Source: Pseudomonas sp. PSB18
Lineage (GTDB): Bacteria > Pseudomonadota > Gammaproteobacteria > Pseudomonadales > Pseudomonadaceae
Assembly (NCBI RefSeq): GCF_014596565.1
Contig: NZ_NOIN01000005.1
Coordinates: 62,001-126,000, forward strand
Direction: 5' to 3'
DNA: 64,000 nt
The translations under genes and the position numbers were made by a program. Positions 9,075 to 18,185 of the stretch are shown here, one piece after another. Each line of letters opens with the position of its first letter. The first letter of the stretch is position 1. The notes under the pieces were generated by a model. That model did no database searches and was not told the DNA's origin. It worked only from the letters and a program-made list of their open reading frames with translations.

Positions 9075-10522
9075 TATAGCTTGTGGCTCCCCAATGCCAG
9101 ATACCGCTCCGGGGCGCTCTTGCGCAGTCGAGCCGCCAGCAACACTCCAGCCAGCAACGCTGCAGGAATAATCGCGCAGAGGCCATAGGACAAGGTCTGA
9201 CTCGCGCCTGTCAGCACATCGAAATGCAGCACCGCGATGATCAGGACCGCCAACAGGACCAGGCAGGATAGCGCGGGAAAGATCCCCCCACGCCAGAGTC
9301 CCAGCCTCAGCTCGGGGTGACGGCGGGAAAAGGCAAATACCGCGGCGGACGTGAGCGCCATCAGCAAGATCACGCACAGCGTGGCCAGGTTGGACAGCCA
9401 GGCGAACAGCTGCAGGATCGGATCGGCATCCATGGCGGCGAAAATCAGCACCACCACCGCGGAAATCAAGCTCTGCAAGACAGAGCCCATATGGGGGCTC
9501 TGGTGGACGCGATGAGTCGTGCCCAATTGGCGCGGCAACAGGCCGTCACGTCCGATGGCGTAGAAGTAACGGGCGGCTGCGTTGTGAAAGGCCAGCAGCC
9601 CGGCATAGATACTGACCATGAACAGCACCCGGATAATCTGGGTCAGGTGCGGGCCGACAAAGTGATCGGACATGCCATAGATAAAGGTCGTGGGGTCCTG
9701 CAAGGCCTGCAGCATCGGTACGATCTTGTCCGCGCCCACCCCCACCACCATCGACCAGACCGACAGCGCGTAGAACCCACCGATCAGCAAGACCGAGCAG
9801 TAAGTAGCAATTGGGATGGTCCGTTGCGGGTTCCTGGCCTCTTCGCCGTAGATGGTCGTGGCTTCGAAGCCGATGAATGCGGCGAAGCAGAACAGCAAGC
9901 CGATCGAGGGTGTGCCGCTGAACACGTGGCTGCGATCGAACGCGTCGAGATTGACGCCACTGTCACCGCCCGTGCTGAGGATGGCGAAATCCAGGGTCAG
10001 GATCGCCAGGTACTCGGCAATCACAATGACCGACAACACCCGCGCCGAGAGATCAATCTTGCGATACCCCAGGATCGCGACACTGGCCATGGCCATGAGC
10101 GAATAAGCCCACCAGGGCAGTTCCAGGCCAAACACGCTGGCCATGGTGCCGCTGACCACGCCCCCGAACATGCCGTACAGCCCCACCTGGAGGATGTTAT
10201 AGGCAAACATCGCCAACACCCCTGCCGCGCCACCCGCCAGGCCACCCAGGCCGCGGGAGGTGAAGGCATAGAAGCCACCGGCATTGGTGACGTGGCGGGA
10301 CATGGTGGTGTAGCCCACCGAGAACATCAGCAACACCAGCAAGGCCAGGATTAGCAACGCCGGTGTACCGGCGCCGTTGCCCAGCATGATGCCAATGGGA
10401 AAGCCACCGGCGATGACACTCAACGGACTCGCCGCCGACACCACGAAGAAAATGATGAAGCCGACACCCAGGGCACCACGCTTGAGCTCCGTGGAGCTGT
10501 TGACCGGGAGAGATACACTCAT
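9074..10522 (-). CDS. APC-superfamily amino acid/amine permease
   Basis: A 482-aa inner-membrane permease with about 12 transmembrane segments. Typical APC motifs are GFIIFFVVSAASPLSVIAGG in segment 1, TNAGGFYAFTSRGLG in the loop after segment 2, and FIGFEATTIYGEEARNPQRT in the central region. APC members carry amino acids, polyamines or amines by proton symport or exchange. It lies upstream of an AraC regulator and an aminotransferase/aldehyde dehydrogenase pair reading the other way, so it may import their substrate. The stop codon TAG is formed at the junction with the palindromic element at 8935-9074, so the native C-terminus may have been altered. Confidence 0.88.
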   Translation of the reverse strand: MSVSLPVNSSTELKRGALGVGFIIFFVVSAASPLSVIAGGFPIGIMLGNGAGTPALLILALLVLLMFSVGYTTMSRHVTNAGGFYAFTSRGLGGLAGGAAGVLAMFAYNILQVGLYGMFGGVVSGTMASVFGLELPWWAYSLMAMASVAILGYRKIDLSARVLSVIVIAEYLAILTLDFAILSTGGDSGVNLDAFDRSHVFSGTPSIGLLFCFAAFIGFEATTIYGEEARNPQRTIPIATYCSVLLIGGFYALSVWSMVVGVGADKIVPMLQALQDPTTFIYGMSDHFVGPHLTQIIRVLFMVSIYAGLLAFHNAAARYFYAIGRDGLLPRQLGTTHRVHQSPHMGSVLQSLISAVVVLIFAAMDADPILQLFAWLSNLATLCVILLMALTSAAVFAFSRRHPELRLGLWRGGIFPALSCLVLLAVLIIAVLHFDVLTGASQTLSYGLCAIIPAALLAGVLLAARLRKSAPERYLALGSHKL

Positions 10523-10711
10523 GTGCTTGACCTTATTGTATGAGGCAGTCGCTGTGGGATCGATGCAGTCATCCGTACACCGGCACCGAATGGCTTATTG
10601 TTCTTGTTGCACGCCAGGTTCGATCCTATGCCTGCCCATCCATGTCGCACTAACCCAAATCGGTCATCAGACGGCCCTTTCCATGAAAACTGTGGCGAGG
10701 GGTTGTGTTGC

Positions 10712-11674
10712 TCAGGCCAGGGCGCAATCGGGAATGGTTGCGCGCTGGGTATGGGATGGCAGCTCTGCGAACAGCTCCTGGTATTCCGCCGCGAAGTGGC
10801 TCAAGTGATAGAAGCCCCACTGGGCAGCGGCATCGCCGATCGACAGACGCGACGCCTGGGTGGACATCAAGGTGCGGCGCACGCCATTGAGCCTGACGGA
10901 ACGCAGGTAGTTCAGCGGCGTCGTCTCGGCCACCGCACGGAAGCTGTTCTGCACGGTACGCCGACTCACCTGAAGTCGCTGGCACAACTCGTCCACGCTG
11001 GGCACGTTGTTCATTTCAGCGGTGGTCAGACGGTGGCATTTCTCGACGATGAAGCTGCGGGTGGAGCTCGTGGTGCGTTGGTACTTGTCGCAGGCCGGAT
11101 CGGTCATGAGCTGCAGCATTTCGCCGAGCATGGCCTGCTCCAGTTCCTGCTCCCACACATTGTCGAGCTCTTCGTTCGCCAGGGCCTGGGAGAATATTGC
11201 CAGCAACCGCCGACGCGCCTGCGCGAAGTGCGGGGTGGAAACCCTGATCACCGGTTGACGCAGCAGTTGGCTGATTTCCTTTGCCGAAGCCGTTTGTGCC
11301 AGGGCCTGCTCGAACAATTCCCGTTCGAAGGTGATGGACAGCAGTTCCATGCCCATCGGCATATGGAACATGAACTCTTCGCCACCGTGAAGAAAGAACA
11401 GGCTGCTGTCATCCACCTCACGCCCCTGCATCCGAATCGCGCCCGGGACGTTGATCGGCACCGCGAAGCACATCTTGCCTCGCGGGGCCACGCCGTGCTG
11501 CACAACACGCTGATTGATCTGCTCGCGAAAGATATGGCAATGGGCGGTGGTCAGTTGCATGAGCGTACTTTCGGCCGAACCGGCGGTCAGCTGGCTGTAG
11601 TCCTGGCTCCACTCCTGAACGGTAGCGGCATGGAGGTGGACGTCACGAAAGTGATTTATGTGGATATTTCTCAT
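10712..11674 (-). CDS. AraC-family transcriptional regulator
   Basis: A 320-aa AraC/XylS regulator. The N-terminal ligand domain (about 1-210) includes VVQHGVAPRGKMCFAVP and HGGEEFMFHMP. The C-terminal double HTH (about 230-310) includes PSVDELCQRLQVSRRTVQNSF and GFYHLSHFAAEYQELF. It diverges from the aminotransferase gene, its likely target, and reads toward the APC permease. It is clearly related to the AraC gene at 48403-49344 (same KGRLC/RGKMC, QVSRRT and FFHLSHF/FYHLSHF blocks). The 189 bp before the permease start hold only that gene's upstream region. Confidence 0.9.
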   Translation of the reverse strand: MRNIHINHFRDVHLHAATVQEWSQDYSQLTAGSAESTLMQLTTAHCHIFREQINQRVVQHGVAPRGKMCFAVPINVPGAIRMQGREVDDSSLFFLHGGEEFMFHMPMGMELLSITFERELFEQALAQTASAKEISQLLRQPVIRVSTPHFAQARRRLLAIFSQALANEELDNVWEQELEQAMLGEMLQLMTDPACDKYQRTTSSTRSFIVEKCHRLTTAEMNNVPSVDELCQRLQVSRRTVQNSFRAVAETTPLNYLRSVRLNGVRRTLMSTQASRLSIGDAAAQWGFYHLSHFAAEYQELFAELPSHTQRATIPDCALA

Positions 11675-11880
11675 AATATGCGAAAGCCTCTCTAATATTA
11701 TTGTTCTTATCCTGCCTTCTAGACCGATATTCGCACATTAAAGGAATTCCGCAAAATTCCATAACGGAATATCACCCCCCTCCTTCAACGCGATTCACCC
11801 ATGTGCCGATTCGGGCTACCGCCTGGGGACGCGCGCTAGAGATGATCGGCGCACTCCAACCGAGATCCAGAGAGACCGTC
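11675..11880. promoter_or_regulatory. AraC / aminotransferase divergent promoter region
   Basis: A 206-bp gap between divergent genes. The first 60 bp beside the AraC start are AT-rich (TAATATTATTGTTCTTATCC) and the rest GC-rich. An in-frame extension of the aminotransferase back to 11701 is possible but lacks family similarity, so I treat this as regulatory DNA. No clear repeat stands out. Confidence 0.4.
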
Positions 11881-13257
11881 ATGAGTGAAGCCAAACTTGA
11901 ATCCCTCCACTTCGCGGATGCCCCGCGGATTATTTCCAGCACCCTCCCAGGTCCCATGACCCGCGAGGCCCTGGCGTTGTCGGCGCGTACCGAGTCCATG
12001 GCCCGCGGCGGCGGACGCATGCCCGTGGCCATGGACCGGGCGTTCGGCGCGACCTTCAAGGACCCGGACGGCAACACCTACATCGACCTGTCCGCCGGCG
12101 TGGGCGTCAGCAGCGTAGGCCGCTGCCACCCCAAAGTGGTGCAGGCCATCCGTGAACAGTCCGAAGTGTTGATGCACGCCCTGGAAGTCAACAGCACCCG
12201 ACGCACCGAGCTTGCAGCCAAGATATCCGAGATCGCGCCCGATGGCTTGCGCGGCGATTGCACCACCTTCTTTACCCAAAGCGGCAGCGATGCATTGGAG
12301 GCCGCGGTCAAGTTCGCCAAGCGCATCACCGGGCGGCATCAGATCATCGCTTTCCATGGAGGCTACCACGGCGTCTGGAACGCATCAGGCGCGCTGACGA
12401 CAGGTACGGCCTACCGCAAGGGCTACGGCGCCATGATGGGAGGCGTGATTCACGCGCCCTACCCTTACGCCTACCGCTTCCCGTTCGACACCACCCACAA
12501 AAGCGCCGAGCAGATTGCCGGCGATTACGTCGACTACTTGCTGAACACCCCCTACACCGCCGCCGATGACGTCGCCGCCGTGATCGTCGAACCGGTGCAG
12601 GGCGAAGGCGGCTACGTGCCGCCCTCGCCTGAATTCCTGCAACTTTTGCGCAAGGCCTGCGACCGCAGCGGCGCGCTGCTGATCGTCGACGAAGTACAGT
12701 CCGGCGCCGGGCGTACCGGCAAGATGTGGGCGGTCGAGCACTCGGGCGTCAAGCCGGACATGCTCACTTTCGGCAAAGGCATCGGCAGCGACCTGCCCAT
12801 GGCAGGCCTGATCATGCGCTCGGACCTGGCCGCCGCGATTCCTGACGGCTCGGTGCCCAACACCTTCGCTGCCAACTCGTTGTCCGCCGCCGTGGCGCTG
12901 ACCAACATCAGCATCCTGCAGGATCCGGAGCTCGATCTGCTCAACCGCGCGCACACCCTGGGGTTGGAAGCGCAGGAGCGTATCCGTGGCTTCAACAGCC
13001 CGTTCGTGGGTGAAGTACGCGGTCGTGGCCTGATGATCGGCATCGAACTGGTGGAAGACCCGGTCACCAAGGCACCGCTGGAAAGCGCCAAGATCGGCCA
13101 ACTCATGGGCTACCTGCTGAACCACGGCGTGCTGATGATCCCCTGCGGTCGCTACAGCAACGTGATGCGTGTCATGCCTTCACTGACGATTTCGCGCTCG
13201 CTGTTCTTCAAGGCGCTGGACATCTTCGGCGACGCCCTGGCCTCGCTCAAGGCATGA
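11881..13257 (+). CDS. Class III PLP-dependent aminotransferase
   Basis: A 458-aa fold-type I, class III aminotransferase of the GABA/ornithine/diamine group. Visible motifs are FFTQSGSDALEAAVKFAK (cofactor phosphate cup), VIVEPVQGEGGY, LLIVDEVQSGAGRTG (Asp pairing with the pyridine N) and Lys299 in LTFGKGIGSD, the PLP lysine. It starts at ATG 11881; an in-frame extension upstream has no family similarity. An aldehyde dehydrogenase follows 31 bp downstream, so the pair would turn an omega-amine into an aldehyde and then a carboxylate. The amino donor cannot be specified. Confidence 0.88.
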   Translation: MSEAKLESLHFADAPRIISSTLPGPMTREALALSARTESMARGGGRMPVAMDRAFGATFKDPDGNTYIDLSAGVGVSSVGRCHPKVVQAIREQSEVLMHALEVNSTRRTELAAKISEIAPDGLRGDCTTFFTQSGSDALEAAVKFAKRITGRHQIIAFHGGYHGVWNASGALTTGTAYRKGYGAMMGGVIHAPYPYAYRFPFDTTHKSAEQIAGDYVDYLLNTPYTAADDVAAVIVEPVQGEGGYVPPSPEFLQLLRKACDRSGALLIVDEVQSGAGRTGKMWAVEHSGVKPDMLTFGKGIGSDLPMAGLIMRSDLAAAIPDGSVPNTFAANSLSAAVALTNISILQDPELDLLNRAHTLGLEAQERIRGFNSPFVGEVRGRGLMIGIELVEDPVTKAPLESAKIGQLMGYLLNHGVLMIPCGRYSNVMRVMPSLTISRSLFFKALDIFGDALASLKA

Positions 13258-13288
13258 AACGGGTCTACCTGACCACTGCACAACATTC

Positions 13289-14755
13289 ATGGATCCAAAC
13301 ATGACACAGCATCTGAATCACTTCATCGAAGGCGGCTCCTTCGAGGCCTCCGACGGCCGTCGAACGAACCTCATCAACCCCGTGACGGAACAGATCTACG
13401 GCAGCGCCGCGCGCGGTACCGCCGAGGACGTGAACCGCGCCGTGGCGGCCGCCCGCAAGCAGCTTGAAGGCGGCGCCTGGAGCCAGCTCGACGGCGCCCA
13501 GCGCGGCCGGCTGCTGCTAAAACTGGCGGACCTGGTGGAGCGCGATACCGACCTGCTCGCCGACATGGACGCCGACGCTATCGGGCGGTCGCCGATCGAA
13601 CCGCGCCGCCTGGATATACCCAACGTGCTCGCCAACCTGCGCGCCGCCGCCGGTTGGGCCAATCAACTCGAAGGTCGCACCATCCCTTCCGGTGGCTACT
13701 TTGGCACCAAGACCCTTTCGTACACGGTACGCGAGCCGGTGGGCGTGGTCGGGGCCATCGTGCCTTGGAACTCACCGCTGATGATCACCGTGTGGAAACT
13801 CGCCGCGTTGCTGGCGGCAGGTTGCACCGCGGTGATCAAGCCGTCGGAAGAAACCCCGCAGTCTGCCTTGCACCTAGCGGCCCTGGCCCAGGAAGCGGGC
13901 TTTCCCGATGGTGTGATCAACGTGGTCACCGGTTACGGTGAGGAAGTCGGCCGTGCTTTGTGCGAACACCCGGATGTCGCCAAGATCAGTTTCACCGGCA
14001 GCCCCGAGGCCGGACGCGAGATCCAGCGCACCGCCGGCGTGCTGTTCAAGCGCGTGGCCTTGGAGTTGGGCGGCAAGAGCCCGCAGATTGTCTTCGAGGA
14101 CGCCCCCTTCGACGATGCGCTGTTTGGTTGTACCCTCGGCCTGTTCGCCAACCAGGGCCAGGTCTGTGCAGCCGGTTCGCGCATCCTGGTCCAGCGCAGC
14201 CTCGCAGAGCGCTTCGCCGCGGCGCTTGCCAATGCCGCATGTGCCGTCAAGGTAGGCGACCCTCGGCAGCCCGATGTTCAGATGGGGCCGGTGGCCAAGA
14301 AAGCGCAATTCGATCGGGTCAACCGTTACATCCAACTGGGCATCGAACAAGGCGCTACGCTGCTGGCCGGTGGTGTATCGCACCCTGAGCAGGGTTGGTT
14401 CGTGCGGCCGACGATCTTCGCCAATGCCCGCAATGACATGGCGATCGCCCGGGACGAGATTTTCGGCCCGGTCGGCACGGTGATCACTTTCGACACTGAA
14501 GAAGAAGCTGTCGCGCTGGCCAATGATTCCAGCTACGGCCTAGCGGCCACGGTGTGGACGAGCAACCTGGTGCGAGCCCATCGCGTCGCCGCTGCGGTGA
14601 AGGCCGGTGCCGTGGGCGTGAACTGCTGGAGCCCGCTGGATGCCAACCTGCCCTGGGGCGGCGTCAAGGACAGCGGAATTGGCCGCGAAGGAGGGTTCAG
14701 CGGCGCACTGGCCTACACCGAGGAGAAGGTCATTACCGTACTGCTACCTGCCTAA
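13289..14755 (+). CDS. NAD(P)-dependent aldehyde dehydrogenase
   Basis: A 488-aa aldehyde dehydrogenase. Active-site residues are in place: Asn161 in VPWNSP, Glu259 in VALELGGKSPQIV and nucleophile Cys293 in NQGQVCAAGSR. FTGSPEAGREI is the NAD-binding Rossmann turn. Start is ATG 13289, or ATG 13301 four codons on; neither has a strong ribosome site. It follows the aminotransferase by 31 bp and would oxidise the aldehyde formed there. The nearest functional groups are betaine-aldehyde or aminoaldehyde dehydrogenases, which fits but is not proof. Confidence 0.9.
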   Translation: MDPNMTQHLNHFIEGGSFEASDGRRTNLINPVTEQIYGSAARGTAEDVNRAVAAARKQLEGGAWSQLDGAQRGRLLLKLADLVERDTDLLADMDADAIGRSPIEPRRLDIPNVLANLRAAAGWANQLEGRTIPSGGYFGTKTLSYTVREPVGVVGAIVPWNSPLMITVWKLAALLAAGCTAVIKPSEETPQSALHLAALAQEAGFPDGVINVVTGYGEEVGRALCEHPDVAKISFTGSPEAGREIQRTAGVLFKRVALELGGKSPQIVFEDAPFDDALFGCTLGLFANQGQVCAAGSRILVQRSLAERFAAALANAACAVKVGDPRQPDVQMGPVAKKAQFDRVNRYIQLGIEQGATLLAGGVSHPEQGWFVRPTIFANARNDMAIARDEIFGPVGTVITFDTEEEAVALANDSSYGLAATVWTSNLVRAHRVAAAVKAGAVGVNCWSPLDANLPWGGVKDSGIGREGGFSGALAYTEEKVITVLLPA

Positions 14756-14861
14756 AAACGATAGTGCATTGAACGCCCCCCCCTCCAAACCCTGCGAGGT
14801 GCCGAGGGTGGTGGTTCAACGTGCGTTCCCGATGTCTTTGATGATTGATGAGGCGACTGCG

Positions 14862-15425
14862 ATGAACACCACAAATCAAGAGATAATTGATCGGTATCCA
14901 ACGTCCCTGCTGCTGTTGCACTGGGTGCGCGCCGTGCTCGTAGCCGGCCTCCTCTGGGCAGGCTGGCACATGACCGGGATGAACGATGAAGTGGCAAGCA
15001 AGTACGAACTCTATTACCCCTGGCACAAATCCTTCGGGGTGCTGACGTTCCTGGTGGTGCTGGTCCAGATCGCCCTGCGCTACATGACACCCAGATTGCC
15101 GAAGCCGCTGCACACGCTGACCGGGCCTGAGCAGGTGATGTCAAACCTGGTGCAACGGGTCATGTATGGGCTTCTCGTGATCGTGCCGTTGATGGGTTAC
15201 TCCATGTCGAGCACGTACACAATGAGCGACGGGGTGTTCTTTTTCGGGGTCAATCTCCCGGAGCTGCTGCCGAAAAATGACGATTGGTTCGTCGTGTTCC
15301 AGTGGTTGCACAAAGTGCTCGCCTATACCCTGCTCGTCCTGATCCTGTTGCACATCGCCGGCGCCCTCAAGCATCGGTTCCTCGACCGGGATCCGCAAAA
15401 AGACGTGCTGCGTCGCATGCTGTGA
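14862..15425 (+). CDS. Cytochrome b561 family protein
   Basis: A 187-aa inner-membrane di-haem b561-type protein with four transmembrane helices. The likely haem ligands are His20 (LLLLHWVR), His55 (YPWHKSFG), His150 (WLHKVLAY) and His164 (LLHIAGALKH). Such proteins pass electrons between quinol and periplasmic or superoxide chemistry. ATG 14862 is preferred to upstream in-frame ATGs (14832, 14841) because GAGG sits 8 bp before it. It lies 106 bp after the aldehyde dehydrogenase, so linkage to that operon is possible. A hairpin terminator follows. Confidence 0.88.
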   Translation: MNTTNQEIIDRYPTSLLLLHWVRAVLVAGLLWAGWHMTGMNDEVASKYELYYPWHKSFGVLTFLVVLVQIALRYMTPRLPKPLHTLTGPEQVMSNLVQRVMYGLLVIVPLMGYSMSSTYTMSDGVFFFGVNLPELLPKNDDWFVVFQWLHKVLAYTLLVLILLHIAGALKHRFLDRDPQKDVLRRML

Positions 15426-15430
15426 TTGAA

Positions 15431-15461
15431 TGAGGCGTGGGCGCAAAACGCCCACGCTTCA
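15431..15461. terminator. Bidirectional hairpin terminator
   Basis: A 13-bp stem with one G:T pair, TGAGGCGTGGGCG (15431-15443), loop CAAAA and CGCCCACGCTTCA (15449-15461), between the convergent cytochrome b561 and hydrolase-like genes. No long T-run on either side, but position and stem strength suit termination of both. Confidence 0.65.
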
Positions 15462-15482
15462 TCGCTCGGCGTGGAGCAGCCG

Positions 15483-16961
15483 TCAAAAGTTCTCCGGCAA
15501 AGCAACGGCCTTGACCCGTACCGCATCCTCCGGCAACAGATACCCCTCCTTGATCGCCTGTTGTTTCGCATCGTCGAAACGACTCGCATAGTTTGCATAG
15601 CTGCCATAGAGCGCCTTCAACTGCCGCGCAGAGTACGGCACCTTGGTGTCGAAAGCCGAACCGCAGCCGGTCTCCTGGTCGGTCAGGTACGTGGCACTGG
15701 GCACCTTGATCCACGGCGGACGCACACCGCCCAGCAGATTACCGGTCTGCGGATCGCGGACAACCGCCCCCCCTTCGCGACGCACCCGTGCAGCCTTGGG
15801 CATCGGAATACCTTCACGCACCCAGCGATCCATCCCATCCAGAATGGCGGACACGACCGTCTCCACCGGTTCGTCATAGAGGGTCTGGCATTGCGGGTCG
15901 TTGCGCTTGTCGCCATCAGCCGGATGCGGTTCCGCTCCGTCAGTGCCCTGATCGGCCAGGCGCAAGTGCGGCATGCCGGTGACTTCGTAGTAACGCAGCT
16001 TCGGATGATCCGTATCGGCCGGCAGCGCGATCGCCTGGCGGGCATCGTGCACCACCTCGGTCTGGCTGTAGACCGTCACGAAAGGCGCGTCCTCGGGCAT
16101 CTGTCGCGGAACCCTCAGCACCTCACCGCCCAGGTCGCCATAGACAACGTGCCCCGTCATATAAGCGTCTATCAAGGGACGCCCGTCGGGCATGCGCCAC
16201 TGCTGGTGACGGCCCTGATCGAGATAATCGAGCCAGAGCTGCCCGTTGATTGCCCAGGTATTGACGTAGATGCGCTTGACGTCGAGCCCAGGTGCGGGCC
16301 CGTGTTCAAGGTTGGACTTGAGCAGCAACGCGAGTTGCGCGGCAATGCCCAGGGACTGCGGCGGATACTGATCGGGGCCGTCGCCGCGCCGGAACCGGTC
16401 GCTGTCGTAGTAGCTGCCAAGTGGGGCGTAGCGTTTGTAGTCGTAGCGCCGCATGAAGTCCAGGTTCAGGTTGCGAGGCTCAGGATCCCAATCCAGGGTC
16501 TTGGGATCGTTCGCCGGCCTGTTGACGCTGAGGGTGTAGCCAACAAAGGCATACCCCCTGCGCATCAGATAGTCGCGGCTGAGGATCCAGCCCGCGCCAC
16601 GTTCGCCCATCCAGCTGAACGGCTCCATCACCACCGTACCGTTGAACCGTCCAGGGTCCCTGGGTTTTCGAATGAGCAAGCGCGTCACATAGGGAGCGTC
16701 GAACAACTGCTCGCCAGCCGCGGTAATCGCTGGCGCGAGCCCCACCATGTAGTACTCCTCCTCGACGTAGCCGAACCTATCGAGGTCGACATATTCGGTG
16801 CCGTGCCTCGACGCGGACCCGAGAGGCAACCGGCCGCTGGGAGGCACCGGCGCGATTTGCGGCATTGCGGGCGTTTGCGCCTCGACGGCCCCGACCGTGG
16901 TCAATGCCAGGACAACCGCCAGGGACAGTGAGGTCAGCGGTAACTCACCCACGCGCGTCAC
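15483..16961 (-). CDS. Secreted alpha/beta-hydrolase-fold protein, paralog A (Ser nucleophile missing)
   Basis: A 492-aa protein with a signal peptide (LPLTSLSLAVVLALTTVGAVEAQ) and the alpha/beta-hydrolase-domain layout (GTVVMEPFSW, then RGYAFVGYTLS, and near the end RYYEVTGMPHLRLAD with the expected His). At the nucleophile elbow, where a G-x-S-x-G is expected, it has T-W-A-I-N-G (235-240), with Ala237 in the Ser position. It is closely related to 21025-22533. A GTG start at 16961 overlaps the upstream stop as GTGA; a second GTG at 16952 is better placed after GGAAG. It is the last gene of the leftward operon porin / GHS-WEG / DUF6152 / hydrolase. Function unknown; it may be a binding protein or use other chemistry. 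Confidence 0.72.
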   Translation of the reverse strand: MTRVGELPLTSLSLAVVLALTTVGAVEAQTPAMPQIAPVPPSGRLPLGSASRHGTEYVDLDRFGYVEEEYYMVGLAPAITAAGEQLFDAPYVTRLLIRKPRDPGRFNGTVVMEPFSWMGERGAGWILSRDYLMRRGYAFVGYTLSVNRPANDPKTLDWDPEPRNLNLDFMRRYDYKRYAPLGSYYDSDRFRRGDGPDQYPPQSLGIAAQLALLLKSNLEHGPAPGLDVKRIYVNTWAINGQLWLDYLDQGRHQQWRMPDGRPLIDAYMTGHVVYGDLGGEVLRVPRQMPEDAPFVTVYSQTEVVHDARQAIALPADTDHPKLRYYEVTGMPHLRLADQGTDGAEPHPADGDKRNDPQCQTLYDEPVETVVSAILDGMDRWVREGIPMPKAARVRREGGAVVRDPQTGNLLGGVRPPWIKVPSATYLTDQETGCGSAFDTKVPYSARQLKALYGSYANYASRFDDAKQQAIKEGYLLPEDAVRVKAVALPENF

Positions 16962-17332
16962 TTCCAGGCACCGATGGTTTTACCGCCAGGCAACCGCAGC
17001 GCCTGGAGGGCCCCGCCCGTCTTCCTTTCGTCCTTCATCGGTGCGAGCTGCAGATCGACCTTGTCGCCCGGCTGCAGAGTGTTGGCCATCCAGCCCTGAC
17101 GCATCAGGATGTTCGGGCCACCGGCCTCGATGGCCCAGGTCTGGGTCTTGTCGCCGGTCTGCACATCGACGAACAACCAGACATGAGGGTTCTTGTACTG
17201 CACCTCGCTCACCGTACCGTCGATTTCCACCAGCTTACTCATGTCGAAGGCCGAGTAGGAGTGATGGGCAAAAGCAGCAGGCGCCGGCAGCCCCAGGAAT
17301 GCCAGGCAAAACAGCATAGGGTTGAGATTCAC
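16958..17332 (-). CDS. DUF6152 family secreted protein, copy A
   Basis: A 124-aa exported protein. The signal peptide ends at AAFA, and the predicted mature chain begins His-His-Ser (HHSYSAFD). The core YKNPHVWLFVDV and LQPGDKVDLQLAP matches copy B at 19763-20155 (TNPHIAIYLDV, IKAGESAEVTYKP). This agrees with DUF6152, a family of unknown function. A free N-terminal His followed by His is a common metal-binding arrangement, inferred here only. Starts and stops overlap both neighbours by 4 bp, so translation is probably coupled. Confidence 0.75.
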   Translation of the reverse strand: MNLNPMLFCLAFLGLPAPAAFAHHSYSAFDMSKLVEIDGTVSEVQYKNPHVWLFVDVQTGDKTQTWAIEAGGPNILMRQGWMANTLQPGDKVDLQLAPMKDERKTGGALQALRLPGGKTIGAWK

Positions 17333-18168
17333 TTTGCATCTCCTTGATGGTTGTCTGCCCGGTTCGGGTTGCGACGCTCGGGAATGGTGGTGATTTCCGC
17401 CCCTGTCACGGGGTCTATCGATTCGTTATTGCTGTCTTCGCAGACGAACTCCATGAACTCCACGCCCTTGGGCGCCCGGCGGAAAGTCAGCGGTGACCAA
17501 TGCCACGGCTTGACCAAGGCATCCGGGTCTTCGACCATGCCGTCCACCTGGAGCAGGCCCTCGTCGTTGATGAAGATCCGCTCCCGGATGACCATGCGCG
17601 GGCCATGACCGAGCGCATCATCGGCGTGTCCATACTCGCCCAGGGTGGTCTCCTGGCGGATATGAGTGGTTTCCACCACCAACACCTTGCCTTCCCAGCG
17701 TGCGGTCGAGTGGCCTTCGAATGTCGGCGGCGCCGCCTCGGGGTCCGGGTGCGCGCGTCCATCAAGGTAGATGCGGCGGGTCTCGCGCAGGAACTCCTGG
17801 GCCCAGTTGATCTGCGTCGGGGTCTGCATGATCTCGACGGCGTAGGGCCCGACCATGTTCGTCGGCATGCCCAGTACCTTGCACGAGGTCTTGAACTCGC
17901 TGCCGACTGCGGCGAGGGCTTCACTTCGTTTCTTGAAGCTTTCGAGGTAGACCCCCTTCAGTTCCGGCAGACTGCCGAACGGAGGGCCGATATTGGTATC
18001 CGGGTTATCGGCACCGGTGCTGTTGACGAGGGGGTCCACGGAACTCCCCACCGGCATCCACAACCCGCTGAGGTCGGGCACCTTTGGTGTGGCAGCGATT
18101 GCGAACAGTGGGCAAGCCAATGCGGCCAGCAGCGCGATGGCGGCGCGTGAGAAAGCGATGGTTGTCAT
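17329..18168 (-). CDS. Secreted protein of unknown function, GHS..WEG..LVVET family, copy A
   Basis: A 279-aa protein with a cleavable signal peptide (ALLAALACPLFAIAA). Shared blocks with copy B at 20220-20987 define the family: PDLSGLW near the mature N-terminus; a Cys followed by GMP (TSCKVLGMP); a strand ending RRIYLD; FEGHSTARWEGKVLVVETTH; RERIFI; and EFVCED near the C-terminus. The two Cys (CKVLGMP and FVCED) are conserved in the copy and could form a disulphide. I do not recognise a biochemical role. ATG 18168 is chosen because it opens directly onto the signal peptide. The gene sits 17 bp after the porin and overlaps DUF6152 by 4 bp. Confidence 0.7.
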   Translation of the reverse strand: MTTIAFSRAAIALLAALACPLFAIAATPKVPDLSGLWMPVGSSVDPLVNSTGADNPDTNIGPPFGSLPELKGVYLESFKKRSEALAAVGSEFKTSCKVLGMPTNMVGPYAVEIMQTPTQINWAQEFLRETRRIYLDGRAHPDPEAAPPTFEGHSTARWEGKVLVVETTHIRQETTLGEYGHADDALGHGPRMVIRERIFINDEGLLQVDGMVEDPDALVKPWHWSPLTFRRAPKGVEFMEFVCEDSNNESIDPVTGAEITTIPERRNPNRADNHQGDAK

Positions 18169-18185
18169 GTGCGTATCCCGAAGTT